Shown here: positions 1 through 6,547 of the stretch, piece after piece
Numbering within the stretch: position 1 is the first letter of the stretch
Layout of the letters: the number at the start of each line of letters is the position of its first letter
Assembly: GCA_964385045.1 (NCBI GenBank)
Contig: CAYLNM010000179.1
Coordinates: 1-8,622, forward strand
Source: CAYLNM01 sp964385045
GTDB taxonomy: Bacteria > Planctomycetota > Phycisphaerae > Phycisphaerales > SM1A02
Length of the DNA: 8,622 nucleotides
Reading direction: 5' to 3'
Notes under the pieces: generated by a model
The model's database searches: none
What the model was told of the DNA's origin: nothing
The model's input: only the letters and a program-made list of their open reading frames with translations
Translations under genes and position numbers: made by a program

Positions 1-5
1 TGTGA

Positions 6-1292
6 TTGAATCCGCACGAGTACGTGCAGATCGCCGCGGGCTCCGCCGCGTTCCTGCTCCTCGCCGCCGCGTTCCTCGTCCCCGCCGCCGCGGCGGCCGG
101 GGCACCCGCGGGAACCGGCGCGACCGACGACGCCCGCGCGGCGGCCGCCGCCCCGGTGGACGAGGTGCTCCCCGGCGTCGCCGCGATCGTTCCGCGGCCC
201 CGCTCCGGCCTCCTCGACCCGGCCCCGCCCGCCTTCGGCCTGCGGCTGCCCGCCGATCGCGACCGACCCGCGGGAGCCGCCGGCACCTGGCTCGTCGGGG
301 CCGGCCCGGCGCCGGACCGCGTGGTCCTCCTGATCCACGGCCTCGACGATCCCGGCTGGGTCTTCAAGGACCTGCTCCGACCGCTGCGGGAGGCCGGCCA
401 CGTCCCGGTGGAGCTGATCTATCCCAACGACGGGCCGATCGCCGAGGCCGCCGACCGGCTCGGCGAGGCCCTGCGCACCCTCCGCGTCCTCGGCGTGAAG
501 CGGGTCGACGTCGTCGCCCACTCGATGGGCGGGCTCGTCACCCGCGACGTCCTGACCTGCCCGGAGCACTACGGCGGCGACGCCCGGGGCGACCGCGACC
601 TGCCCTCGATCGACCGGTTCGTCATGTGCGGCACGCCGAACCTCGGCTCGCGGGCGGCGCACATGCGGTGGCTGGCCGAGGCCCGCGAGCACCTCACCCG
701 CAGCCTCTCGGGGCGCGGGCACCTGCTCGGCGGGCTCCGTGACGGGCGCGGCGAGGCCGGCCACGACCTGCTGCCGACCTCGGAGTTCCTCACCGAGCTC
801 AACCGGCGGCCGCGCCCCGAGCACGTGCGCATCACCTGCGTGGTCGGGCACGCGACGCCGCTCGATCCCCACGCGGCGGACCGGATGGCGACCGCGGTCC
901 GCGAGGCGCTCGACGTCGGCGGGCCGCGATGGTGGCGACGCCTCGTCGGGGCGACCGGCAACGCCGTGGCCACCGCGATCGACGGCACCGTGGACGGGCT
1001 CGGCGACGGCGTCGTGACGATCGCCTCGGCCTCGCTTCCGGGCGCCTCCGACGTGGTGCTCGTGGCCGGCAACCACGCCTCGATGCTCGCGCGGGTCCTG
1101 CCGGTCGGAGAGGGCGTGCCGCCCGCGATCCCGGTGGTGCTCGACCGGCTCGACCGGGCGGACGCGGACGCGGACGCGAACGCCCCGGCGGCGTCGCCCC
1201 CGCCGGCCAAGCCGCCCGCCGAACCGCCGGCGCGCGGCCCGGCCGCCGCGCCGGAGGGCGGCGACGCGGCCCCGGCGCCGCACGCCGGCTGA
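6..1292 (+). CDS. Exported lipase/esterase-like alpha/beta-hydrolase
   Basis: Predicted serine hydrolase of the triacylglycerol-lipase/esterase type, acting outside the cytoplasm on lipid or ester substrates that cannot be named from sequence. Residues 8-32 form one Ala/Leu-rich hydrophobic stretch, a signal peptide or membrane anchor, but the short n-region lacks Lys or Arg. The fold markers are clear: an oxyanion-type HGLDD at 111-115, the nucleophile elbow AHSMGG with Ser173, Asp334 in GDGVV and His357 in NHASML, the usual lipase order. The last 45 or so residues are a Pro/Ala-rich tail, probably disordered. A TGA at 3-5 is in frame, so translation starts inside the window. TTG at 6 gives 428 residues; GTG at 24 is the alternative and would shorten the signal segment. 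Only five bases are visible upstream, so no ribosome site can be judged. Family call firm, substrate unknown, start uncertain. Confidence 0.85.
   Translation: MNPHEYVQIAAGSAAFLLLAAAFLVPAAAAAGAPAGTGATDDARAAAAAPVDEVLPGVAAIVPRPRSGLLDPAPPAFGLRLPADRDRPAGAAGTWLVGAGPAPDRVVLLIHGLDDPGWVFKDLLRPLREAGHVPVELIYPNDGPIAEAADRLGEALRTLRVLGVKRVDVVAHSMGGLVTRDVLTCPEHYGGDARGDRDLPSIDRFVMCGTPNLGSRAAHMRWLAEAREHLTRSLSGRGHLLGGLRDGRGEAGHDLLPTSEFLTELNRRPRPEHVRITCVVGHATPLDPHAADRMATAVREALDVGGPRWWRRLVGATGNAVATAIDGTVDGLGDGVVTIASASLPGASDVVLVAGNHASMLARVLPVGEGVPPAIPVVLDRLDRADADADANAPAASPPPAKPPAEPPARGPAAAPEGGDAAPAPHAG
1140..1178 (+). repeat. Short tandem repeats in the lipase tail
   Basis: Two adjacent 9-bp copies of CTCGACCGG (1140-1157) are followed, after GCG, by three copies of the hexamer GACGCG (1161-1178). 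They encode LDRLDR and an alternating Asp-Ala run at the junction between the hydrolase domain and its Pro/Ala-rich tail. Such a tract can change length by slippage. No function beyond a flexible linker is suggested. Confidence 0.6.
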
Positions 1293-1303
1293 GTCGCCCG
1301 GCC

Positions 1304-1319
1304 GCGAGCGGGCGCTCGC
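1304..1319 (+). terminator. GC-rich hairpin after the lipase gene
   Basis: GCGAGC (1304-1309) and GCTCGC (1314-1319) form a 6-bp perfect stem around a 4-base loop, starting 11 bases after the lipase stop. An overlapping alternative pairs CGGGCG (1309-1314) with CGCCCG (1317-1322). There is no T-tract, so this is at best an atypical terminator, and chance pairing is likely in DNA this GC-rich. Position between two separately started genes is the main argument. Confidence 0.3.
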
Positions 1320-1404
1320 CCGGCGATGCCGGGGCCGTCCGCCGCGTATCGTGTCCGTTCCGCGGCCCGGGGCGCGCTCGTCGCCCGCCCTTCCGGCGCC
1401 GCCC

Positions 1405-1412
1405 GAGAGGAG
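1405..1412 (+). promoter_or_regulatory. Shine-Dalgarno site that fixes the LOG gene start
   Basis: GAGAGGAG lies 10 bases before ATG 1423. It selects this start over an in-frame GTG at 1351, which would add 24 residues of low-complexity Arg/Pro/Ser sequence. A possible -10-like TATCGT sits at 1347-1352, but I see no matching -35 element. Confidence 0.7.
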
Positions 1413-1422
1413 TCCGCGCCGC

Positions 1423-2508
1423 ATGGTCCCGCCCCCCGACCGCCAGCCCCATCCGGGCGTCCACGAGCTCGTCCGCGCCGCCGGCGGCGACCCCGCCACC
1501 TTCGCCGGGCGCATGATCACCGACATGGTGCAGACGTGCCTGAAGCTCGTGAAGGACGGTCACGACACCGGCCAGCTCAAGCTCATCAACGCCTCGCTCA
1601 AGGAGATGCGGTACGCCTACCGCGTCTTCAACGAGTACCTCGGGCACCGCAAGGTCACGATCTTCGGCTCCGCCCGCACGCCCGCGGACCATCCCGACTA
1701 CGTGGCCGCCCGCGACTTCTCCCGGCTGATGGCCGACCGCGGCTGGATGAGCATCACCGGCGCCGGCGACGGCATCATGAAGGCCGGACACGAGGGCCCG
1801 CAGCGGGAGAAGAGCTTCGGACTCTCGATCCGGCTGCCCTTCGAGACCACCGCCAACGAGGTCATCGAGGGCGACCCCAAGCTCATCAACTTCCGCTACT
1901 TCTTCACCCGCAAGCTGATGTTCATGACGCACGCGGACGCGATCTGCGTGTGCCCGGGCGGCTACGGGACGCAGGACGAGCTCTTCGAGTCGCTCGTCCT
2001 CATCCAGACCGGCAAGTCGAACATCATCCCGATGGTGCTGCTCGACGGCGAGGGCGGGGTCTACTGGGACCACTGGATCGAGTACGTCACCGACCACCTC
2101 GGCGAGAACGGCTGGATCAGCCCCGAGGACCACCGGCTGTACCACCACGCCCGCACCCCCGAGGACGCGGTGGAGCACATCCTCCGCTTCTACCGCATGT
2201 ACCACTCGAGCCGGTACGTGGACGATCAGCTGGTGATCCGGCTGCGGCACGAACTGTCCGACGAGGGGCTCGACGCGATCAACGAGGAGTTCGACGGCCT
2301 CGTGCGGACGGGCTCGATCGAGCGGTCGCCGGCCCTCGACGTCGAGAGCGAGCACCTCGAGCTGCCGCGGATCGTGTTCCACCACACGCGGCACCAGTAC
2401 GGTCTCGTCCGAGCGCTGATCGATCGCCTCAACGACTTCGCGCCCCCGGAGGCGGACGAGCGGCCCGAGGGCTCGACCGACGCGGCGATGGAGACGGAGG
2501 GCGAATGA
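1423..2508 (+). CDS. LOG-family nucleotide 5'-monophosphate phosphoribohydrolase (long form)
   Basis: Cytoplasmic Rossmann-fold protein of the LOG/'lysine decarboxylase-like' family. Characterised members cut the N-glycosidic bond of cytokinin riboside 5'-monophosphates or of ordinary nucleotide monophosphates, releasing the base and ribose 5-phosphate; none is a true lysine decarboxylase. The signature PGGYGTQDE is at 178-186. The upstream glycine-rich nucleotide loop reads GAGDGIM at 113-119, and the first strand is VTIFGSAR. At 361 residues it is longer than plant-type LOG (around 200), with a helical N-terminal extension of about 80 residues and an added C-terminal region of more than 100 residues, as in long bacterial forms. 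The start is ATG 1423, backed by a good ribosome site. Its stop overlaps the next start by 4 bp. Family call firm; the natural substrate is inferred and cytokinin production should not be assumed. Confidence 0.88.
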   Translation: MVPPPDRQPHPGVHELVRAAGGDPATFAGRMITDMVQTCLKLVKDGHDTGQLKLINASLKEMRYAYRVFNEYLGHRKVTIFGSARTPADHPDYVAARDFSRLMADRGWMSITGAGDGIMKAGHEGPQREKSFGLSIRLPFETTANEVIEGDPKLINFRYFFTRKLMFMTHADAICVCPGGYGTQDELFESLVLIQTGKSNIIPMVLLDGEGGVYWDHWIEYVTDHLGENGWISPEDHRLYHHARTPEDAVEHILRFYRMYHSSRYVDDQLVIRLRHELSDEGLDAINEEFDGLVRTGSIERSPALDVESEHLELPRIVFHHTRHQYGLVRALIDRLNDFAPPEADERPEGSTDAAMETEGE

Positions 2509-3803
2509 CCCGCCGAGCCGTCGGTCTCGGCGTCGGCGCCCGCGCGACGGCGACGGCGGTCGCGGCGCTGATCGCCCTGGCCGGATCCGGGGGCGGCTGC
2601 TCGTCGGGGGCGTCGGGCGCGGCGGGGACGGACGTCGCCGACGGCGTCGCGCCGCCGCCCGCGCGGGGGGGAGCGCCGTCGCCGGCGCTCGCGCCGCCGC
2701 GCACGCGCCCCGGCGGCCTCGTGCCGGGACTGGACCGCGGGCTGCGCTCCTGGCAGTGGCGGATCGACGAGGCGGCGCTGGACGCGCCGCTCGGTGCGGT
2801 CCTCGCGAGCGTCGCGGTGCCGCCGCCCGCGAGCGCGGTGGTCGAGCCCGAGGTGGCCGAGCGGCTGGCCCGCAACGGACTGCGACTGCTCGCCGTCCCG
2901 CGGGAGGACCTCGACCGACTGCGGACGCTGCTGGTCCTGCCGTCGCTGCAGGTCGAGACGTGGCACGGCGAGGCGTCCGACTGGCGGCCGCTCGCCGTCG
3001 CGGTGCCGGGCGCGGGGGGCGGGGTCCGGGGCGGCGGCGGAGGGGGCGCCGCAGTCGCGATCGGCGGGCGCATGCGGCGGTTCCCGTCGGGCAGCTTCCG
3101 GCTCGCGGTGCGTGCGTGGACGATGCGGATGGAGGATGGGCCGCATCTGCAGGTGGAGCTGCGGGTGGAGCACCTCGAGCCCGCCCGCGACCGCGGGCTG
3201 CTCGCGGGCCGGGCTCGCCCGGTGGCACGGCTCGTCGACGGTCTCGCCCTCGAGCTCGCGGCCCCGCCGGACCTGGCGTGGGTGATCGCCCCGGCCCCGC
3301 CGAACACGGCATGGCCCGCGCCCGGCACGCCCCTGGCGGCGGATGCGGCGGGGCAGGACGACCGGCGGGACCCCCGGGGGGGCGGCGAGGGATCGGCCCG
3401 CACGCTCGGCCCGCCCGCCCTGCCCGTGACCACGGTGGGGGAGCTGCTGCTGACGCGGCGCGGGGCGCCGGCCTCCCAACGTACGTCCGCCACGCCCGGC
3501 GACGGCGCCGGGGCGGAGAACGGCCGGGACCGGCCGGGCGGCCGGCGGATCATCCGCGAGCTGCTGGTCCTCGAGCCGGAGCTGCCGCGGATCCTGTTCC
3601 CCGAGCCGCCCCGGGACGCGGCGGATCGAGCCGAGGCGGGCTCCCCGGGCGGCGGCGGTCCCCGGGGGGAGCTCGCACCGACCGAGCGTGCGGCGGCCGG
3701 CAGGGTGGCGGTGGCCGTCCGCGCGGCGGAAGGGGCCGCCGGGGCCGCGGCCGGCTCGCACCGCCGGCGTGCCGTTCCCGCGACCCCGGAGGACGCCCCG
3801 TGA
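2505..3803 (+). CDS. Unrecognised exported protein, probable lipoprotein
   Basis: I do not recognise this 432-residue protein. It starts with an Arg-bearing n-region and a hydrophobic segment (about 15-27) followed by a cysteine at residue 32 in GSGGGC. This looks like a lipoprotein signal, but the lipobox is poor because the -3 position is Gly rather than Leu. Residues 33-75 are Pro/Ala/Gly-rich linker. A more ordered region begins near Trp83-Trp85 and runs to about 275. It is interrupted at about 169-182 by a glycine run, and contains amphipathic beta-like segments around a WRPLAVAV and a later FRLAVRAW motif. The C-terminal third is mostly low complexity, with two short conserved-looking blocks (TTVGELLLT and IIRELLVLEPELP). 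ATG 2505 has GGAGG at 2496-2500 and overlaps the LOG stop as ATGA. Its own stop overlaps the pssA start as GTGA. The gene is therefore real and coupled, but its role is unknown; location in the envelope is inferred. Confidence 0.72.
   Translation: MTRRAVGLGVGARATATAVAALIALAGSGGGCSSGASGAAGTDVADGVAPPPARGGAPSPALAPPRTRPGGLVPGLDRGLRSWQWRIDEAALDAPLGAVLASVAVPPPASAVVEPEVAERLARNGLRLLAVPREDLDRLRTLLVLPSLQVETWHGEASDWRPLAVAVPGAGGGVRGGGGGGAAVAIGGRMRRFPSGSFRLAVRAWTMRMEDGPHLQVELRVEHLEPARDRGLLAGRARPVARLVDGLALELAAPPDLAWVIAPAPPNTAWPAPGTPLAADAAGQDDRRDPRGGGEGSARTLGPPALPVTTVGELLLTRRGAPASQRTSATPGDGAGAENGRDRPGGRRIIRELLVLEPELPRILFPEPPRDAADRAEAGSPGGGGPRGELAPTERAAAGRVAVAVRAAEGAAGAAAGSHRRRAVPATPEDAP
3788..3792 (+). promoter_or_regulatory. 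Shine-Dalgarno site for the GTG start of pssA
   Basis: GGAGG lies 7 bases before GTG 3800, inside the last codons of the preceding gene. It favours GTG 3800 over the in-frame ATG at 3845 (residue 16), which has no comparable site. The 4-bp overlap with the upstream stop also favours GTG 3800. Confidence 0.6.
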
Positions 3804-4665
3804 AGCCGCCCCGCCTGCCGCGCCGCCGACCCCGCCGGCGCCCGATGCGTCGCCGCCGCCGCGGGCGTCGTCCGCTGCCGCCGGTCTCGGTGGTGCCGAC
3901 GATCATCACCCTCGGCAACCTCGTCGCCGGCTTCGCCGCGATCCACTACGCGAGCAAGCCGATCGATGCCTCGGGGCCGTGGGGCTGGACCAGCCTCACG
4001 ATGGCCGGGGCGCTCATCTTCATCGGCATGGCGTGCGACGCGGTCGACGGCTCGGTGGCCCGCATCACCCGCTCCACGAGTGAGCTCGGGGCGCAGCTGG
4101 ACTCGCTCGCGGATCTCGTGACCTTCGGCGTCGCCCCCGCGTTCATGATGCTGCGGCTCGTCAGCCACATGCTCGCCGGCGACCGCGCCGCCCCGATCGT
4201 CGGGCCGGAGGCGGACTCGGAGCTCGCCAAGGTCCTCTGGGCGATCGCCGCCGCCTACGTCGTGGCCACCGCCCTGCGGCTCGCCCGCTTCAACGTCGAG
4301 ACGCCCTCGGCCGCGGCCGAGGACCACATGGTCTTCCGCGGCCTGCCGTCGCCCGGGGCCGCGGGCGCGATCGCGAGCCTGATCCTGCTCCACCAGCACC
4401 TGCTCGCGAGCCCCGAGGGCCTCGACGACCCGCCCGGCATCCTCTCGCAGGCCTTCGCCTTCGCGATCCCGGGCGTGACGCTCGCCTGCGCCGCGGCGAT
4501 GGTCTCGGGCCTGCCGTACCTGCACGTGATGAACCGCTACGTGTCCGGCGCCCGCAGCTTCGGCTACGTCGCCCGCATCGCGCTGCCGCTGTTCGCGCTG
4601 CTGCTGTGGTTCCAGGAGACGATGGCGGTGGGGTTCACCGCCTACGCCCTCTCGGCCCCGGCCCG
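3800..4665 (+). CDS. pssA: CDP-diacylglycerol-serine O-phosphatidyltransferase (3' end lost in gap)
   Basis: Integral membrane enzyme that joins CDP-diacylglycerol and L-serine to give phosphatidylserine and CMP, the first committed step toward phosphatidylethanolamine. The CDP-alcohol phosphatidyltransferase signature is complete: D80, D83-G84, A87-R88, G97, D101 and D105 in exact DG(x2)AR(x8)G(x3)D(x3)D spacing. The wording around it (a GNLVAGFAAI first helix, LDSLADLVTFGVAPA, LRLARFN, FRGLPSPGAAG, MVSGLPYL) matches PssA rather than PgsA or cardiolipin synthase. Several hydrophobic helices follow. The first 25 residues hold 14 arginines, an unusually basic cytoplasmic N-terminus. The visible 288 residues already cover the family's usual length, so probably only a short tail is missing in the N-gap. 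It is coupled by a 4-bp GTGA overlap to the lipoprotein-like gene, so it is likely the last known gene of a LOG-lipoprotein-pssA operon. Confidence 0.93.
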
Positions 4666-4765
4666 NNNNNNNNNNNNNNNNNNNNNNNNNNNNNNNNNNN
4701 NNNNNNNNNNNNNNNNNNNNNNNNNNNNNNNNNNNNNNNNNNNNNNNNNNNNNNNNNNNNNNNNN
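4666..4765. other. Assembly gap of 100 N
   Basis: Exactly 100 N, a scaffolder's placeholder rather than a measured length. The flanks (ending GGCCCG and starting GCTTCG) share no overlap, so real bases are missing: the end of pssA and whatever lies upstream of gltX. Distance and co-transcription between these two genes cannot be judged. Confidence 0.98.
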
Positions 4766-4767
4766 GC

Positions 4768-4797
4768 TTCGACCTCGTCGCGCGGGCCGGGTACGCT
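4768..4797 (+). promoter_or_regulatory. Possible promoter immediately before gltX
   Basis: TTCGAC (4768-4773) and TACGCT (4792-4797) are separated by 18 bases. The -10-like element ends only 6 bases before ATG 4804, which would put transcription start at or next to the start codon, giving a leaderless mRNA. No Shine-Dalgarno sequence is visible before this ATG, which fits. Both hexamers are weak matches and the region is cut by the gap, so this is suggestive only. Confidence 0.3.
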
Positions 4798-4803
4798 CCG
4801 CCC

Positions 4804-6474
4804 ATGAGCGAGACCGACGCCGCCGGACCGGTGCGCACCCGATTCGCCCCGAGCCCCACCGGGCACCTCCACGTGGGCGGGGCGCGCACCGCCCTCTTCT
4901 GCTGGGCCTTCGCCCGCCACCACGGCGGGACGTTCATCCTGCGGATCGAGGACACCGACCAGAAGCGCTCGAGCGAGTCCTCGACCCGCGGACTGCTCGA
5001 GTCGATGCGCTGGCTCGGTCTGGACTGGGACGAGGGCCCGGAGCTCGAGGGCTGCGGCGGGGGCGACCACGGGCCGTACTTCCAGAGCGAGCGGCGGGCG
5101 CACTACGACCGCTTCTTCCAGCAGCTGCTCGACGCGGGCCACGCGTACCGGGCGTTCGAGACGCCGGAGGAGCTCGCGGCCAAGCGGGCCGAGGCCCAGC
5201 GGCGGAAGCAGCCGTACCGCTACGACCGGGCCGCCCTGGAGCTGCCCGAGTCGACGGTGAAGCAGTACCTCGACGAGGGACGGCCGCACGTCCTGCGGCT
5301 GAAGGTCCCGGACGAGGAGATCCGCTTCCACGACGTCGTCCGCGGCGACATCGCGCTGCCGGCGCACGAGCTCGAGGACTTCGTCATCCGCAAGGCCGAC
5401 GGCTTCCCGACCTACCACTTCGCGGTGGTGGTGGACGACGAGCTGATGGAGATCAGCCACGTCCTGCGGGGCCAGGAGCATCTGTACAACACGCCCAAGC
5501 ACGTCGCGCTGCAGCGGCTGCTCGGCTTCCGCACCCCGGTCTACGCCCACCTCTCGCTGATCTTCAATCCCGACGGGTCGAAGATGAGCAAGCGGGACAA
5601 GGACAAGGCCCTGCGGACCTTCGTCGTCGACCACGGCATCGCCGAGGCGACCGCGGTGGACGGGGAGACCTTCTCCCGGTGGTCCGGCTCCAAGGACCAC
5701 CAGCTCGAGCACGAGCAGGCCGAGGAGCTCGCCCGCGAGCTCGGGGTGCGGCTGCCGGAGGTCAACGTCGACGACTTCCGCCGCTCGGGCTACCTGCCCG
5801 AGACGCTCGTCAACTACCTGTCGCTGCTCGGCTGGTCGCCGGGCGGGGACCTCGAGCAGTTCGACCCGGACGTCCTCGTCGAGCGGTTCACGCTCGAGCG
5901 GCTGGTCAAGTCCCCGGCGCGGTTCGACCGCAACAAGCTGCTGAACTTCAACCTCGTTCGGCTGCAGGGACTGCCGGTCGAGACCTTCGCCGAGCGGCTT
6001 CGCGACTACTGCCGGGACCTCGCCCCGGAGTTCCTCGAGCACCTCTCGGACGAGGGCTTCCGCCTGATGGCCGAGGCCAACCACGAGCGGTCCAAGACCC
6101 TCGCCGATCCGCTCGAGACCAGCCGCTTCCTCATCGAGCCCGACGACGCGATCGTCTACCAGAGCGGCAAGCCGGTGCGCAAGGCGATGGAGAAGGGCGA
6201 GCCCTGCGGCTGGGACCATCTCGAGCGCATCCGCGGCGTCCTCGAGGACCAGGACGACTGGTCGGTCGCGGGTCTCGAGGCCGCGGTGCGGGCCGACGCC
6301 GAAGCGCACGCCGGCGGCAAGCTCGGGGCGATCGCCCAGCCGCTGCGGATCGCGGTGAGCGGCGGCACCGTGAGCCCGCCGATCTTCGACGTGCTGGCCC
6401 TGCTCGGCCGCGACTCGGTGCTCGCCCGCGTCGACCGCTTCCTGCAGTGCCGCGAGACGCTGTTCGTCGGCTGA
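4804..6474 (+). CDS. gltX: Glutamyl-tRNA synthetase with an insertion after KMSKR
   Basis: Class I aminoacyl-tRNA synthetase that activates glutamate with ATP and charges tRNA-Glu in the cytoplasm (also tRNA-Gln if non-discriminating, which cannot be decided here). The N-terminal catalytic domain has the HIGH-type motif HVGG at 23-26 in FAPSPTGHLHVGG, RIEDTD at 47-52, and a canonical KMSKR at 260-264. The anticodon-binding half begins near GYLPETLVNYLSLLGW (from 329) and ends with the family's typical SGGTVSPP and LLG segments. At 556 residues it is longer than the usual 470-500. Most of the excess is a charged stretch between KMSKR and GYLPE: 64 residues against about 12 in E. coli. ATG 4804 is the first possible start after the gap and gives the expected N-terminus, but has no Shine-Dalgarno site. 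A strong stem-loop follows the stop. Confidence 0.96.
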   Translation: MSETDAAGPVRTRFAPSPTGHLHVGGARTALFCWAFARHHGGTFILRIEDTDQKRSSESSTRGLLESMRWLGLDWDEGPELEGCGGGDHGPYFQSERRAHYDRFFQQLLDAGHAYRAFETPEELAAKRAEAQRRKQPYRYDRAALELPESTVKQYLDEGRPHVLRLKVPDEEIRFHDVVRGDIALPAHELEDFVIRKADGFPTYHFAVVVDDELMEISHVLRGQEHLYNTPKHVALQRLLGFRTPVYAHLSLIFNPDGSKMSKRDKDKALRTFVVDHGIAEATAVDGETFSRWSGSKDHQLEHEQAEELARELGVRLPEVNVDDFRRSGYLPETLVNYLSLLGWSPGGDLEQFDPDVLVERFTLERLVKSPARFDRNKLLNFNLVRLQGLPVETFAERLRDYCRDLAPEFLEHLSDEGFRLMAEANHERSKTLADPLETSRFLIEPDDAIVYQSGKPVRKAMEKGEPCGWDHLERIRGVLEDQDDWSVAGLEAAVRADAEAHAGGKLGAIAQPLRIAVSGGTVSPPIFDVLALLGRDSVLARVDRFLQCRETLFVG

Positions 6475-6480
6475 GCCGCC

Positions 6481-6512
6481 GCGCCGCGCGGCCTCCGGCC
6501 GCCGCGCGGCGC
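6481..6512 (+). terminator. Perfect 12-bp GC stem-loop after gltX
   Basis: GCGCCGCGCGGC (6481-6492) is matched exactly by its reverse complement GCCGCGCGGCGC (6501-6512) across an 8-base loop, beginning 6 bases after the gltX stop. No T-run follows, so it may be a U-less terminator or an mRNA 3'-end stabiliser. A 12-bp perfect stem placed directly after a stop codon is better than expected from composition alone, though the self-complementary GCGC-rich arms reduce the surprise. Confidence 0.5.
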
Positions 6513-6547
6513 CGGGCCCGCACCCCGTCCATCCCCGAGCCACCGCC

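Noticed and set aside
1140..1178. CRISPR-like or regulatory repeat array
   Set aside because: The units are only 6 and 9 bp, directly adjacent with no spacers, and lie inside a coding frame.
1351..1422. N-terminal extension of the LOG protein from GTG 1351
   Set aside because: The added residues are low complexity and have no ribosome site, while ATG 1423 has GAGAGGAG at good spacing.
3007..3065. G-rich run in the lipoprotein gene as a frameshift or G-quadruplex site
   Set aside because: The frame continues into ordered, motif-like protein on both sides, so no frameshift is implied. G-runs are common in this base composition.
832..3312. Very long minus-strand open frame (826 codons) across lipase, LOG and the lipoprotein gene
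   Set aside because: It spans three well-supported plus-strand genes, gives low-complexity Arg/Pro/Ala protein with no motif, and is expected because stop codons are rare in such GC-rich DNA.
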